Positions 1 through 6,298 of a stretch of 24,653 bases of DNA are shown here, one piece after another. The stretch is from a virus: IMG/VR virus record IMGVR_UViG_3300034062_003556, positions 1 through 24,653 of that record. One strand, given 5' to 3'. The notes beneath the pieces are model-generated. The model was not told where the DNA came from. It searched no databases and was given only the letters and a program-made list of their open reading frames with translations. Made by a program: the position numbers and the translations under genes. The stretch's first letter is position 1. The number at the start of each line of letters is the position of its first letter.

Positions 1-222
1 TCCAGACAATATGCTAGGCCGAAACAATTGCATCTTGCTCCAGAAACCATGATCTCCGGGCAACAGTTTTATTCGCTCACACGGTACTTCACAATCGCTG
101 AAACAAACAAATCGATGTGGCAATGTTAGATTACGTTGCACACCACGTTGAAGTTTTTCTACCCAGGTAGCATCATATCCAACTTTGCCGCCTTGCCGCA
201 GCAAACATACAACATTAAGCAT
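1..222 (-). CDS. Glycosyltransferase-like protein, N-terminal part (runs off the window)
   Basis: The minus strand is open from an ATG at 222 to the window edge, giving 74 residues with no stop. The ATG lies inside the last codons of the upstream methyltransferase gene, so the two are translationally coupled. The last residues (GFWSKMQLFRPSILSG) resemble the region just before the DxD motif of the glycosyltransferase at 4599-5336 (SWWYKMQLFNPALFQG), and the start likewise reads as a beta strand followed by a helix containing Tyr-Asp and Trp-Val-Glu-Lys. I therefore infer a GT-A-fold sugar transferase paralogous to that gene. The catalytic DxD would lie just outside the window, so activity cannot be judged. 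It is the third gene of a minus-strand run behind two methyltransferases, consistent with making or decorating a surface glycan. Confidence 0.7.
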   Translation of the reverse strand, partial: MLNVVCLLRQGGKVGYDATWVEKLQRGVQRNLTLPHRFVCFSDCEVPCERIKLLPGDHGFWSKMQLFRPSILSG

Positions 223-754
223 AGCGTTCTAGTACAATCAATCCTGATGACTTGTTGCAGTGTTCTACAATGTGCCATTCTCGATTGTGATGTAGGTAAT
301 CTATTACGGCTTCAAATACTCCTGGCCAATCACTGGGATCGTGTAACACAATGTATTTTTTAGCCAAACTAGCATGCCTGGTTAACTCAGCAATACAATG
401 AGCTCTTTTGTGTACAGTATCAATAAACAACAAATCGCATTCTTCGGCTGCTACCTCTAGGCTGCTGCCTACAGAAAATTTAAAGTCAGTTCCATTTTGT
501 TTAGCATTGTATTTTAATTCTTCAAGCACAGTTAGATGCTTGTCAGTAATATCGTAACTGCGTAATTTTTTTGGTTTACCTGAAAGCCACGCACAAGTGC
601 TAAGTCCAGTATACACACCAAACTCGGTAATGCTATCTACTTTACTGGCATATCTAGTGTAGGTATCAAATCGATCAGGACTGTCGCCAAGCCAGGCTGT
701 GGGTTCAATCACAAGATTAACAAAATCTTGTTTGAGCTGGTCTAAGCTTCTCAT
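215..754 (-). CDS. Class I SAM-dependent methyltransferase (Methyltransf_24-like)
   Basis: This is a 179-residue protein. The glycine motif EFGVYTGLST at about residues 44-53 fits the SAM-binding loop. DLLFIDTVHKRAH (about 107-119) and IVLHD (135-139) match the D-x-x-H pattern of the small methyltransferase families that modify sugars and secondary metabolites. A longer reading from a TTG at 766 exists, but the ATG at 754 overlaps the stop of the upstream methyltransferase as ATGA, the usual coupling arrangement, so I prefer it. Lying between another methyltransferase and a glycosyltransferase, it probably methylates a sugar or sugar precursor in the phage-directed glycan pathway. The substrate cannot be read from the sequence. 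A CmcI-type hydroxylase is an alternative. Confidence 0.75.
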   Translation of the reverse strand: MRSLDQLKQDFVNLVIEPTAWLGDSPDRFDTYTRYASKVDSITEFGVYTGLSTCAWLSGKPKKLRSYDITDKHLTVLEELKYNAKQNGTDFKFSVGSSLEVAAEECDLLFIDTVHKRAHCIAELTRHASLAKKYIVLHDPSDWPGVFEAVIDYLHHNREWHIVEHCNKSSGLIVLERYA

Positions 755-1293
755 TGGCTCATCCAATACACACCAAGTTTGCTTTTTTGACTTTTACGAT
801 AAGAATCTTTGATATAGTGTTTCCACGTTTCTGTAACTTCCTCATGACTCCAGTCATCCTTGACGTGTGCTTCGTGAGGATTGGGATAAGCATGCTCGTC
901 TTGCGGCATATATCTAATGGGAATACTCACAATCAATGTTTTTGCCACAGCAAGAATACGATCAACCAATACTATTGCATCTTGTTTGGTCATGTGTTCT
1001 AGCACATCACCGGCAATTACTACATCAGGATTTAACACAGCCCAGTCCACGGTGCGAATGTCTTGATTCAAGACCTGGGTGTATCGTTGTTCAAGATTGA
1101 ATTCTTCGATGTAGGGTTTCCATATTTCAACCCCAATCCAGGTGGCATCAACACAGCACTTGGCGTCCTCGCGTATGAGTTTAACATAGGTTCCTGAACC
1201 AGGTCCAATGTCTACAACAGTTTTGATAGTTGATTCGTTGGCCTGAAACCATGCTAGTGTTTCTGCTTTTCCTGATTTTAAACTGTATGACAT
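751..1293 (-). CDS. Class I SAM-dependent methyltransferase
   Basis: This is a 180-residue Rossmann-type methyltransferase. Motif I is VVDIGPGSGTY (about 26-36), the acidic residue after strand 2 is in IGVEIWKPY (Glu56), and DVVIAGDVLEHM (about 90-101) is the motif IV region typical of Methyltransf_11/23-like enzymes. The ATG at 1293 has an AAGGA Shine-Dalgarno site about 8 bases upstream. An in-frame TTG at 1308 overlaps that site and is rejected. A perfect T4-type late octamer TATAAATA (1330 to 1323, minus strand) lies 29 bases upstream, so this gene should head a late minus-strand operon with the next two genes. The likely role is methylation of a sugar, lipid or small metabolite in glycan modification. 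Confidence 0.8.
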   Translation of the reverse strand: MSYSLKSGKAETLAWFQANESTIKTVVDIGPGSGTYVKLIREDAKCCVDATWIGVEIWKPYIEEFNLEQRYTQVLNQDIRTVDWAVLNPDVVIAGDVLEHMTKQDAIVLVDRILAVAKTLIVSIPIRYMPQDEHAYPNPHEAHVKDDWSHEEVTETWKHYIKDSYRKSQKSKLGVYWMSQ

Positions 1294-1317
1294 TGTTTTT
1301 CCTTGCAAGTTTTGTTA

Positions 1318-1330
1318 CTAAATATTTATA
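1318..1330. promoter_or_regulatory. Bidirectional late promoter, overlapping octamers
   Basis: The plus strand reads CTAAATA at 1318-1324 and the minus strand reads TATAAATA from 1330 to 1323, sharing the palindrome TAAATATTTA (1319-1328). TATAAATA is the T4 late promoter -10 consensus. The sites lie in the 50-base gap between the divergent genes starting at 1293 (minus) and 1344 (plus), and each points at its gene. Confidence 0.7.
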
Positions 1331-1343
1331 TACATAGATAATC

Positions 1344-2105
1344 ATGAAAGCATTTATAATTTACCTCCCAGAACGCGAGCACAGTGTTCGCCATTCTCAA
1401 ATTATGTTGGATCAACTCCGTGAGTACAACATTGACGCTGAACTGTTTGAGGGCACACCTGGCAACCGAGCAGTTGAGTTGGCAACAAAATCCAAAAAAA
1501 CACTGTATCCTTACAGCATCAAGAATCGTGTGTTAAACATGGAAGATATCAGAGAGTTGATTCGTCCAGAACTTTATGAAGAGTTTTTAAAGAAACATCG
1601 ATTTCAGATCATTGAACGACAGCTGATTGGTGATGACGGCGCAGGTAAATTGAGTCGCCCGGGCGTGATTGGTTGTTTTTACAGCCACTATGGTCTTTGG
1701 AGAAAATGCATAGACCTTAAAGAACCCATTATGATTTTTGAAGATGATGTCAAGTTCTATCGAGGATACACGCCCGTGGAGTTTGAGGGTGTGCTGATTC
1801 TCAGTCTGGGCAAAAGTTCTTACATGACTGAACCACAAAAGACCTATTTGGAAAATCCCACAGGACCTGCAATTGCTCGCAAGTGGCAAAACTTCAGCAT
1901 GCCCGGGGCCAGTGGATACGCAATCACTCCTGATGCTGCTCTGGGCCTGGTCAAGTTCTACAAACCCTACTGGTATCCAGCTGACAATGCAATCAACCAA
2001 TTTATAACTCCCATACAAATCAGCACATATCTAATGGGCCGAAACACTCTTGCTGACGAAGGCAATATATCAATGACCAAATCCAAGGACTGGCAATGCA
2101 AGTAG
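1344..2105 (+). CDS. Family 25 glycosyltransferase (LPS-type)
   Basis: This is a 253-residue protein. The N-terminus (KAFIIYLPEREHSVRHSQIM) matches the conserved start of GT25 enzymes, which begin with a strand followed by an N/D-x-x-R-S-like segment. GVIGCFYSHYGLW (about 107-119) is the family's conserved G-x-x-G-C-x-x-S-H block. It is followed by IMIFEDDVKF (about 129-138), whose EDD is the metal/sugar-nucleotide carboxylate motif. Known GT25 members transfer galactose or related sugars in lipooligosaccharide or collagen. Here the likely target is a host or phage-made surface glycan. It begins a late plus-strand operon and overlaps the next gene by 10 bases. No strong Shine-Dalgarno site is visible before the ATG. 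Confidence 0.85.
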   Translation: MKAFIIYLPEREHSVRHSQIMLDQLREYNIDAELFEGTPGNRAVELATKSKKTLYPYSIKNRVLNMEDIRELIRPELYEEFLKKHRFQIIERQLIGDDGAGKLSRPGVIGCFYSHYGLWRKCIDLKEPIMIFEDDVKFYRGYTPVEFEGVLILSLGKSSYMTEPQKTYLENPTGPAIARKWQNFSMPGASGYAITPDAALGLVKFYKPYWYPADNAINQFITPIQISTYLMGRNTLADEGNISMTKSKDWQCK

Positions 2106-3004
2106 GAATTTTCTACAATAGCATCAGCAATCCTGCCAAGTTCAGCAACAAAGTCATGTTGATGGACAACTTTGCACAAGGGGTCAAATCTCAAGGAGAC
2201 ACCATTGAGGAATTTCGCAACAACAGTTTGCCCACTCACAAATTAGATGCAGGGTTTGTGTTGGGATATACACTCGAAGACAACTTTCGTCGAAAGATAA
2301 TTGATCAATTGCGACTGCAAAAAACGCCATCGGTGTTTGTGGACAGTAATATCTTGCACTACGGCCGTCAAGAGCATGAGTGGCACAGATACAGTCTGGG
2401 GTCAGTGTATCCAGATTCTGGAACTTATTTCTTTGACAAGTTAGACAAAAACAAATGGGCCACGTTCAGTGCCTGGCACGGGGTCAGTTTGAAACCCTGG
2501 CGCACATCGGGCAATCATATTCTTGTTTTTTGCCAGCGTCCCAAGGGCTTTAACATGTTTACCGATCAAGAAGTTTGGTTAGACAAAACCCTCACCCGCA
2601 TTCGCAAGTGTAGTCCACGTCCCATCATGATTCGCATGCATCCGGGCGACGGTGCTAGACTCAAACACATAGAAAAAATAAAAAAGAAATACGGTAATAC
2701 GGTTTCTATTTCAGAACACGCAAACATTCGTGATGCATTGGTCAACTGCTGGTGTACAGTTGGACTAAACTCAACGCCCAACGTGGTGGCCGCAATTGAA
2801 GGCATTCCTGGATACATATCAGACCCTGTGCATAGCTGGGCTGCTGACGTTGCGTTCAATGACATCAGCTGGATAGAAACACCGCCGCTGCCCGACAGGT
2901 CAGAATGGATTCATAAAATTGCCAACATACATTGGTCCAATGACGAAGTCAAGTCTGGAAAACTCTGGATGTCAATCAAGCAATATATTTCTGCTTCTCA
3001 TTGA
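2096..3004 (+). CDS. GT-B-like glycosyltransferase, capsule/polysaccharide type (probable)
   Basis: This is a 302-residue protein. The clearest signature is RPIMIRMHPGD (about 175-185), a strand followed by HP-G/R, which is typical of the C-terminal Rossmann domain of capsule-polysaccharide-type and CDP-glycerol-type transferases. CTVGLNSTPNVVAAIEGIPGYI (about 220-241) follows, matching the nucleotide-binding 'SS/NS...A...G.P' loop of those families. The protein at 3790-4635 has the same two blocks (RPIVIRPHPR; NYNSGPGIQAAIAGVRP), so the two are diverged paralogs. The start overlaps the GT25 stop by 10 bases, and the 3' end overlaps the convergent gene by 29 bases. Donor and acceptor are unknown. 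Confidence 0.65.
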   Translation: MQVGIFYNSISNPAKFSNKVMLMDNFAQGVKSQGDTIEEFRNNSLPTHKLDAGFVLGYTLEDNFRRKIIDQLRLQKTPSVFVDSNILHYGRQEHEWHRYSLGSVYPDSGTYFFDKLDKNKWATFSAWHGVSLKPWRTSGNHILVFCQRPKGFNMFTDQEVWLDKTLTRIRKCSPRPIMIRMHPGDGARLKHIEKIKKKYGNTVSISEHANIRDALVNCWCTVGLNSTPNVVAAIEGIPGYISDPVHSWAADVAFNDISWIETPPLPDRSEWIHKIANIHWSNDEVKSGKLWMSIKQYISASH

Positions 3005-3773
3005 CAAAAATTTCTAGATCTTTTCTAGTGCCCTTGGCAGTCCAGATATAACCACTTTCTTGCATTTGCCAGTCAATGTATTCAGACGGAAGATTTCCCC
3101 ACTGATATTTTGGAACTAAATCAAGCAGCACATCTTGATCAATGCCCCAGTATAAATTATCAGTTTCAATATTGGTTTTTAAAATTGTTGCGTATTCTTT
3201 TAAAAAATCATGGCCGCGCACATTTCCAGTTAGATACAATCCGCCGGCTAGATATCTGGCTTTGCGACCTGAGATATAGTGTATGTAAAAATCCCTAGCA
3301 ACATCCAATGCTGGCAAGTTTTTTCGAACAACAGCATCAACATCTATGGCTAGGGCCTGAGCAGTGGGCTGAATCAATTGTTGCAGTCGTATAAATCTTG
3401 CTGAAGCAAAGTATGTACGTTGTATTCGTTGTTGAATGCTGGTGTCCTTGCCTTTGGTCATGGCAGTGAGAATTCGCCGACGACGATCAGCAAGTTCAGG
3501 ATCTGCTGACGCAGTTGCCCACTGTTTTGCACACACATCAAATAATTCTATAGGTGCATGTTCGTGGGTAACGCTAACACGGTCTCGATTGTTACAATAA
3601 GCAATTTGTTCTGGTGTGGGATTGTAAAGATGCAAATGCACACCAAACTGAGTGTTTTGTAATACACTGTTGATCAACGCAGGACCAAAATCGTTGAAGT
3701 AATCGTGATCGCATGCGGCATAGATAAAGAAATTGGACTGATCTAACTTTCCGTGGAGTGGTGGCATTAACAT
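2976..3773 (-). CDS. GT-A-like glycosyltransferase with DxD motif
   Basis: This is a 265-residue protein read from the ATG at 3773. LAIDVDAVVRKNLP (about 141-154) is a D-x-D block as in GT8-type nucleotide-sugar transferases, here Asp144-Val-Asp146. It is followed by AGGLYLTGN (about 176-184) and YWGIDQDVLLDLV (about 208-220), equivalent to the 'FN(A/S)G...' and 'DQ(D/L)' regions of GT8-like enzymes. The frame stays open upstream to a TTG at 3797, but that would place the promoter palindrome inside the gene, so the ATG at 3773 is preferred (another ATG follows two codons later). It diverges from the gene at 3790 with only 16 bases between start codons and converges on the 2096-3004 gene with a 29-base overlap. 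Confidence 0.75.
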   Translation of the reverse strand: MLMPPLHGKLDQSNFFIYAACDHDYFNDFGPALINSVLQNTQFGVHLHLYNPTPEQIAYCNNRDRVSVTHEHAPIELFDVCAKQWATASADPELADRRRRILTAMTKGKDTSIQQRIQRTYFASARFIRLQQLIQPTAQALAIDVDAVVRKNLPALDVARDFYIHYISGRKARYLAGGLYLTGNVRGHDFLKEYATILKTNIETDNLYWGIDQDVLLDLVPKYQWGNLPSEYIDWQMQESGYIWTAKGTRKDLEIFVNEKQKYIA

Positions 3774-3789
3774 AGTTAAATATTTAACT
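3774..3789. promoter_or_regulatory. Palindromic bidirectional late promoter filling a 16-bp divergent gap
   Basis: AGTTAAATATTTAACT is a perfect 16-bp palindrome. TAAATA lies at 3777-3782 on the plus strand and from 3786 to 3781 on the minus strand, each followed by 7 bases and then a start codon (GTG 3790 plus, ATG 3773 minus). Both transcripts would start at or next to the start codon, leaving no room for a Shine-Dalgarno site. Confidence 0.65.
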
Positions 3790-4635
3790 GTGATCAAGAC
3801 ACTAGCTTATTTTCCCTTACAAGTGGCACTGAATGGCAAGTCAATAATGAATTCTTTTTTGGATTATTGTCAAGCTGCCAAAATACAAACACAAGAAAAT
3901 TCAATGACAGCAGATGCTGCTGTGATATGGAGTGTGCTATGGCACGGTCGCTTGTTTGCAAATCAAGCAGTATACGAGCACTATAGATCTCAAAACAAAC
4001 CGGTTATCATAATAGAAGTGGGTGCTCTGTATCGTGGCAACACCTGGAAGATTGCAGTGAATCATGTTAACTCACAAGGTTACTATGGTCACCTGGAGAA
4101 TCTAGACTGGGATCGTCCACGTAAATTAAAGATAAGTCTTGCTACTCAATTGCTGTCACGCCCAGAAATTGTTATTGCTGTGCAGCATCGACACAGTTTA
4201 CAAGTAGAATCCATGGCGTTCAACTGGATTCAGAATCAAATTGATCAAATTAAAAAGGTGTCAGATCGTCCCATAGTAATTCGTCCACACCCTAGATCAG
4301 TTCTAGTGCTGGATCATTTGCCTCCAGGAGTCAGCATTGAACGCCCCAACAAAGTGACCGGGTCATATGACAGCTATGACATGCACTATGATTGTCATGC
4401 TGTGGTCAACTACAATTCAGGACCTGGTATACAAGCTGCAATTGCAGGAGTGCGTCCCGTAGTAGACGCTTCAAGTCTAGCACATGCTGTGGCAGTTGAT
4501 TATGCTGACATAGAAAAACCCTACACCATTGACAGAGACCTGTGGCTCACACAAATATGCCACACTGAATACACCCCCCAAGAAATACAACAAGGCCTAT
4601 GGCTAAAAAGAATAGAACCAGCACTGACGGCATAA
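3790..4635 (+). CDS. GT-B-like glycosyltransferase, paralog of the 2096-3004 protein
   Basis: This is a 281-residue protein starting with GTG immediately after the promoter palindrome. RPIVIRPHPR (about 160-169) and the later NYNSGPGIQAAIAGVRPVVD block correspond to the RPIMIRMHPGD and GLNSTPNVVAAIEGIPGY blocks of the protein at 2096-3004, pointing to the C-terminal nucleotide-sugar domain of a polysaccharide-type transferase. The C-terminal part (DRDLWLTQICHTEYTPQEIQQGLW) parallels the same place in the paralog (DRSEWIHKIANIHWSNDEVKSGKLW), so the similarity spans the whole C-terminal half. It overlaps the next gene by 37 bases. An internal ATG exists at 3847, but the GTG fits the promoter geometry. 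The exact sugar is unknown. Confidence 0.65.
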   Translation: MIKTLAYFPLQVALNGKSIMNSFLDYCQAAKIQTQENSMTADAAVIWSVLWHGRLFANQAVYEHYRSQNKPVIIIEVGALYRGNTWKIAVNHVNSQGYYGHLENLDWDRPRKLKISLATQLLSRPEIVIAVQHRHSLQVESMAFNWIQNQIDQIKKVSDRPIVIRPHPRSVLVLDHLPPGVSIERPNKVTGSYDSYDMHYDCHAVVNYNSGPGIQAAIAGVRPVVDASSLAHAVAVDYADIEKPYTIDRDLWLTQICHTEYTPQEIQQGLWLKRIEPALTA

Positions 4636-5336
4636 CTGACTGTGCTTGTGTGATACACAGCACCGGTTATGATTGGCAATATGTGGAAAAACTACACAGT
4701 ATGTTGACCAGATTCTTGCCTGGTGGTATACGTATGCATGTGTATACCGAAGCTGATAGGCCAGTTCCTGACCACATGATCAAGCATGTGCTAACAGAAT
4801 GGCCAGGCATTGCTGGTCCCAGACGAAGTTGGTGGTACAAAATGCAGTTGTTTAACCCTGCACTATTTCAGGGCAACATGCTGTATTTTGATCTGGATTG
4901 TGTTATCGTCAATGATCTGACCTGGATCACACAATTGGATTCCACAATGTTCTGGGGAATAAAAGATTTCAAATATCTTCAACAGCACGTGAGCATAATC
5001 AATTCCAGCGTGATGTGGTTCAATACCCAGGAGTTTGCTTGGCTGTGGCAACGGTTCTCTGACCAAGGTATAGATGTTGCACGGCAAGGATGCCAGGGAG
5101 ACCAAGACTACATAACCAAAAACATAGATCTAAGTCAGCGGCGCTTTTTTGACACCAAGTACTTTCAGAGCTATCGTTGGCAATGTCTAGATGGCGGCTA
5201 CGATTTTAAATATCGACGATATCACAAACCAGGCACAGGGGTCACAATTGCTCCTGACACTGCTGTGATTGTGTTTCATGGCAGTCCCAATCCGCATCAA
5301 GTAGCAAACCCTGCAATTGCTGAACTTTGGCGTTAG
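4599..5336 (+). CDS. GT-A-like glycosyltransferase with DLD motif
   Basis: This is a 245-residue protein. MLYFDLDCVIVNDL (about 94-107) contains the Asp98-x-Asp100 metal-binding motif in the hydrophobic context typical of GT8-like sugar transferases. SSVMWFN (about 136-142) and GCQGDQDYIT (about 164-173) match the following 'NSGvm.f' and 'DQ' blocks, and HGSPNPH near the C-terminus fits the conserved HxxG/P-type end motif of the family. The start overlaps the previous gene by 37 bases with no clear Shine-Dalgarno site; a GTG at about 4650 is an alternative that would remove the unconserved-looking head. It closes the glycan cluster, and its stop (5334-5336) is directly followed by the first early promoter cassette. 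The 1-222 gene looks like a paralog. Confidence 0.75.
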   Translation: MAKKNRTSTDGITDCACVIHSTGYDWQYVEKLHSMLTRFLPGGIRMHVYTEADRPVPDHMIKHVLTEWPGIAGPRRSWWYKMQLFNPALFQGNMLYFDLDCVIVNDLTWITQLDSTMFWGIKDFKYLQQHVSIINSSVMWFNTQEFAWLWQRFSDQGIDVARQGCQGDQDYITKNIDLSQRRFFDTKYFQSYRWQCLDGGYDFKYRRYHKPGTGVTIAPDTAVIVFHGSPNPHQVANPAIAELWR

Positions 5337-5337
5337 G

Positions 5338-5366
5338 TTGACCATTATTTCCCATTCTGCTATAAT
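5338..5366 (+). promoter_or_regulatory. Early sigma70-like promoter, cassette copy 1
   Basis: TTGACC (5338-5343), a 17-base spacer and TATAAT (5361-5366), with TGC just before the -10 as an extended -10. The spacer ends CCCATTCTGC, as in copy 2. It drives the gene at 5396, which has an AAGGAG site at 5385-5390. Confidence 0.85.
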
Positions 5367-5395
5367 ACACGCATAGACAGCAAAAAGGAGCAGAA

Positions 5396-5641
5396 ATGAT
5401 TGATGTGACACAAGAATACACCGTAGAGCACAACGGACGTTCATACACATTCAAGCACGGTGATCCATTTGATCGCGGCATGTCAGACAGCTACTACGGT
5501 CGTATCCGTGGTCCACACAAGGGTGGAGTTGGTGGCACAAGTGGCCTCCGCAACACAGACCTAACCCGCCAAGAGATTGCAGACTACGGTGCAGGCTACA
5601 ACTACAACGAACACACCGGCGAGAAAAAAAGCTGGGATTGA
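5396..5641 (+). CDS. Small early protein of unknown function
   Basis: An 81-residue, Gly/Tyr/Asp-rich, highly polar protein that I do not recognise. A central glycine-rich stretch (RGPHKGGVGGTSGLRN, about 40-55) suggests a flexible region, and the tail is tyrosine/asparagine rich (DYGAGYNYNEH). There is no membrane segment or cysteine motif. It has the strongest expression setup in the window: a consensus promoter, AAGGAG 5 bases before ATG, and mostly C-ending Asn/Tyr/Phe codons, which is unusual among its neighbours. The TGA stop is built into the -35 hexamer of the next promoter cassette. Position and promoter suggest an early-expressed protein acting on the host, which is inference only. 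Confidence 0.75.
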   Translation: MIDVTQEYTVEHNGRSYTFKHGDPFDRGMSDSYYGRIRGPHKGGVGGTSGLRNTDLTRQEIADYGAGYNYNEHTGEKKSWD

Positions 5642-5666
5642 CCATTAATTCCCATTCTGCTATAAT
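5638..5666 (+). promoter_or_regulatory. Early sigma70-like promoter, cassette copy 2
   Basis: TTGACC (5638-5643), 17 bases, TATAAT (5661-5666), preceded by TGC. It is nearly identical to copy 1 through the spacer (ATTAATTCCCATTCTGC versus ATTATTTCCCATTCTGC). The stop codon of the preceding gene (5639-5641) lies inside the -35 element. Confidence 0.85.
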
Positions 5667-5696
5667 TAACACTTAAACAGCAACAAGGGGCGCGAC

Positions 5697-5918
5697 ATGG
5701 GCTACAAGGTACTGGCAGACAAGTTCGAAATGGATCAGATGCGTACCAAATACGGTCCACGAAAGGGCCTAGAAGGTCCGTTCAACTTCTCAGGTCGAGT
5801 GTTGTATTATGACAACAAACAAGGCCAGTACTACGATCCTACTACAGACTTCTATGTAGAACAGGACGAAATGGATCAAATCCATGCACAATTAATGACT
5901 GTTCTGACCAAAATCTAG
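5697..5918 (+). CDS. Small early protein of unknown function
   Basis: A 73-residue protein that I do not recognise. The centre reads GRVLYYDNKQGQYYDPTTDFYV (about 33-54), an aromatic beta-hairpin-like stretch with a repeated YYD pattern, followed by an acidic helix (EQDEMDQIHAQLMTVL). The N-terminal EMDQMRTKYG and C-terminal DEMDQIHAQL share an E-M-D-Q element. There are no cysteines or membrane segments. It is expressed from promoter copy 2 with AAGGGG at 5685-5690, 6 bases before the ATG. It is followed by a hairpin (5926-5945) and promoter copy 3. Confidence 0.75.
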   Translation: MGYKVLADKFEMDQMRTKYGPRKGLEGPFNFSGRVLYYDNKQGQYYDPTTDFYVEQDEMDQIHAQLMTVLTKI

Positions 5919-5925
5919 TACTTTA

Positions 5926-5945
5926 GTGTTGCAAAAAAACAACAC
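5926..5945. other. Small hairpin between two early genes
   Basis: GTGTTG (5926-5931) and CAACAC (5940-5945) form a 6-bp stem around an A-rich loop. No U-tract follows on the plus strand, so it is not a convincing terminator; it could stabilise the mRNA 3' end or be chance. Confidence 0.35.
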
Positions 5946-5953
5946 CCAAACGG

Positions 5954-5982
5954 TTGACCCCAAATGTCCATTCTGCTATAAT
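5954..5982 (+). promoter_or_regulatory. Early sigma70-like promoter, cassette copy 3
   Basis: TTGACC (5954-5959), 17 bases, TATAAT (5977-5982) with TGC before it. The 3' half of the spacer (TCCATTCTGC) and the downstream ATTAATACTTAAACA are shared with the other copies, while the first part of the spacer has diverged. Confidence 0.85.
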
Positions 5983-6013
5983 TAATACTTAAACAGCAAA
6001 CAGGAGCCAGCAA

Positions 6014-6238
6014 ATGATCAAGCAATTTGTGCAAGTTAGTGCCCACAGAGACAGCAACAATTTTGCACATTGTAGCAACCTAAGCCTGATGGCCAATCAG
6101 AATATGAGTGCCTTACAGGCCCAGCGCTACCTGCAGGTCATGGCAGATGATTATGCCCAGCGCGGATACGCCGTTGAGTGGATTCGTGAGGACTTTGATG
6201 CAGTGTACGAAGAAATGTACGGCGAATTGTTTGCTTGA
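6014..6238 (+). CDS. Small early protein of unknown function
   Basis: A 74-residue protein that I do not recognise. The second half (about 30-74) looks like two amphipathic helices (SALQAQRYLQVMADDYAQRG and REDFDAVYEEMYGELFA), acidic at the end. There is no membrane segment. AGGAG at 6002-6006 lies 7 bases before the ATG at 6014, which decides this start over internal ATGs (for example the M of MANQNMS). It is expressed from promoter copy 3, and its TGA stop (6236-6238) is part of the -35 of copy 4. Acidic helical early phage proteins often bind host proteins, but no partner can be named here. Confidence 0.7.
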   Translation: MIKQFVQVSAHRDSNNFAHCSNLSLMANQNMSALQAQRYLQVMADDYAQRGYAVEWIREDFDAVYEEMYGELFA

Positions 6239-6263
6239 CCATTAATTCCTATTCTGTTATAAT
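6235..6263 (+). promoter_or_regulatory. Early sigma70-like promoter, cassette copy 4
   Basis: TTGACC (6235-6240), 17 bases, TATAAT (6258-6263). The spacer ATTAATTCCTATTCTGT differs from copy 2 at two positions. It drives the AAA+ gene at 6299, which has AAAGGAG at 6286-6292. Confidence 0.85.
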
Positions 6264-6298
6264 TAATACTTAAACAACGCACACCAAAGGAGCCAACC

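Noticed and set aside
1294-1308. Upstream TTG start (1308) of the minus-strand methyltransferase
   Set aside because: It overlaps the AAGGA Shine-Dalgarno site that serves ATG 1293.
1587-2018. Long reverse-strand ORF antisense to the GT25 gene
   Set aside because: Composition is Ser/Cys/His-rich without motifs, there is no promoter or Shine-Dalgarno site, and the plus-strand frame has clear GT25 motifs.
3151-3158. TATAAATT on the plus strand
   Set aside because: It lies inside the minus-strand glycosyltransferase gene, with no gene downstream on the plus strand for it to drive.
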